From Candidatus Omnitrophota bacterium (GTDB lineage: Bacteria > Omnitrophota > Gorgyraeia > Zapsychrales > Zapsychraceae), in NCBI GenBank assembly GCA_015233405.1, contig JADFXT010000010.1, forward strand, positions 1 to 41,577: a stretch of DNA of 41,577 bases, written 5' to 3'. The position numbers and the translations under genes were made by a program. The notes beneath the pieces were generated by a model that saw only the letters and a list, made by a program, of their open reading frames with translations, was not told where the DNA came from and did no database searches. Of the stretch, positions 41,431-41,577 are shown piece by piece; within the stretch, counting starts at the first letter, position 1; each line of letters starts with the position of its first letter.

Positions 41431-41577
41431 TCATAACTTTCGATAGCGGGTTGAACGTCCTAACCCAATCCGTTCAATTTTCTTTAATTTCAATAATTTG
41501 TCTAACACCTGAGCAACCGTTGGGCGGGCGACTTTAGCATCCTTCGATATCTGTCCGGGAGTGGCCTCTTCTTTTGA
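41431..41577 (-). CDS. C-terminal winged-helix domain of a protein running off the right edge
   Basis: A minus-strand frame is open from the window edge to TGA at 41431-41433. The 48 visible residues include GQISKDAKVARPTVAQVLDKLL and LKKIERIGLGRSTRYRKL, a winged-helix DNA-binding fold whose recognition helix is followed by a wing ending in GRSTRYR. That ending is common at the C-termini of Fic-family and divergent AAA_4 (Schlafen-like) proteins; the rest of the gene is outside the window. No gene lies between this stop and the ssrA terminator (41229-41430). Confidence 0.75.
   Translation of the reverse strand, partial: SKEEATPGQISKDAKVARPTVAQVLDKLLKLKKIERIGLGRSTRYRKL

Overview
The window looks like a stretch of chromosome from a Gram-negative-type bacterium of the candidate phylum Omnitrophota (OP3). 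The envelope genes (Mla lipid-transport genes, lptF/lptG, lipoproteins with lipoboxes) point to an outer membrane. The phylum assignment rests on one giant secreted protein, whose N-terminal module, D-x-A-M-[TM] linkers and C-terminal tail (KGGIDLNFD, DLQIKRDGNGVPLPL) match what I remember of large Omnitrophota proteins. That match is from memory and was not searched.

Layout. Positions 1-17579 form a tightly packed, co-directional block of housekeeping genes, many overlapping by 1-28 nt: mlaE (cut by the left edge), mlaF, mlaD, radA, a PIN-TRAM membrane protein, ispD, ispF, cysE, cysS, tmk, holB, ricT-like, metG, mtnA, a GT-C-like membrane protein, thiL, tsaE, tsaB and alr. Positions 17699-21495 are a minus-strand operon, comF-like > lptF > lptG > a secreted proline-rich protein. 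From 21500 a divergent promoter leads into a c-di-GMP-I (GEMM-I) riboswitch, an intrinsic terminator and then one gene of 11.8 kb (21871-33687). It encodes a 3,938-residue exported mosaic: an HPr-like domain, a protein-kinase-like domain, an alpha-solenoid, a transglutaminase-like domain with TPRs, and three HExxH domains. Eight D-x-A-M-[TM] motifs lie at or near the apparent domain boundaries. Positions 33700-41577 hold a small exported protein with a structured leader, pyrE, maf, an M48 lipoprotein, a DUF192 lipoprotein, lpdA and tRNA-Leu(CAG) (both minus), smpB, a DUF4139 protein, tmRNA (ssrA), and the end of a minus-strand winged-helix gene at the right edge.

Repeats. Three palindromic families are scattered through the window. 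The first is a REP-like pair with GTCATCCCCGC/GCGGGAATGAC arms (three full copies and a half copy). The second is a 110-130 bp MITE-like element with AATCCGAAGCAC/GTGCTTCGGATT ends (three copies). The third is a GGTCT/AGACC palindrome inserted in frame in the giant gene. One REP-like copy supplies the last 13 residues of IspD and another lies in the giant gene's leader.

How it fits together. Most of the window is core metabolism and translation: the MEP pathway, cysteine and its tRNA charging, t6A modification, dTTP synthesis, ribosome rescue and envelope assembly. The feature worth pursuing is the c-di-GMP-controlled giant secreted mosaic protein. Its promoter is divergent from the lpt operon, and its architecture suggests a multi-effector surface or secreted polypeptide.
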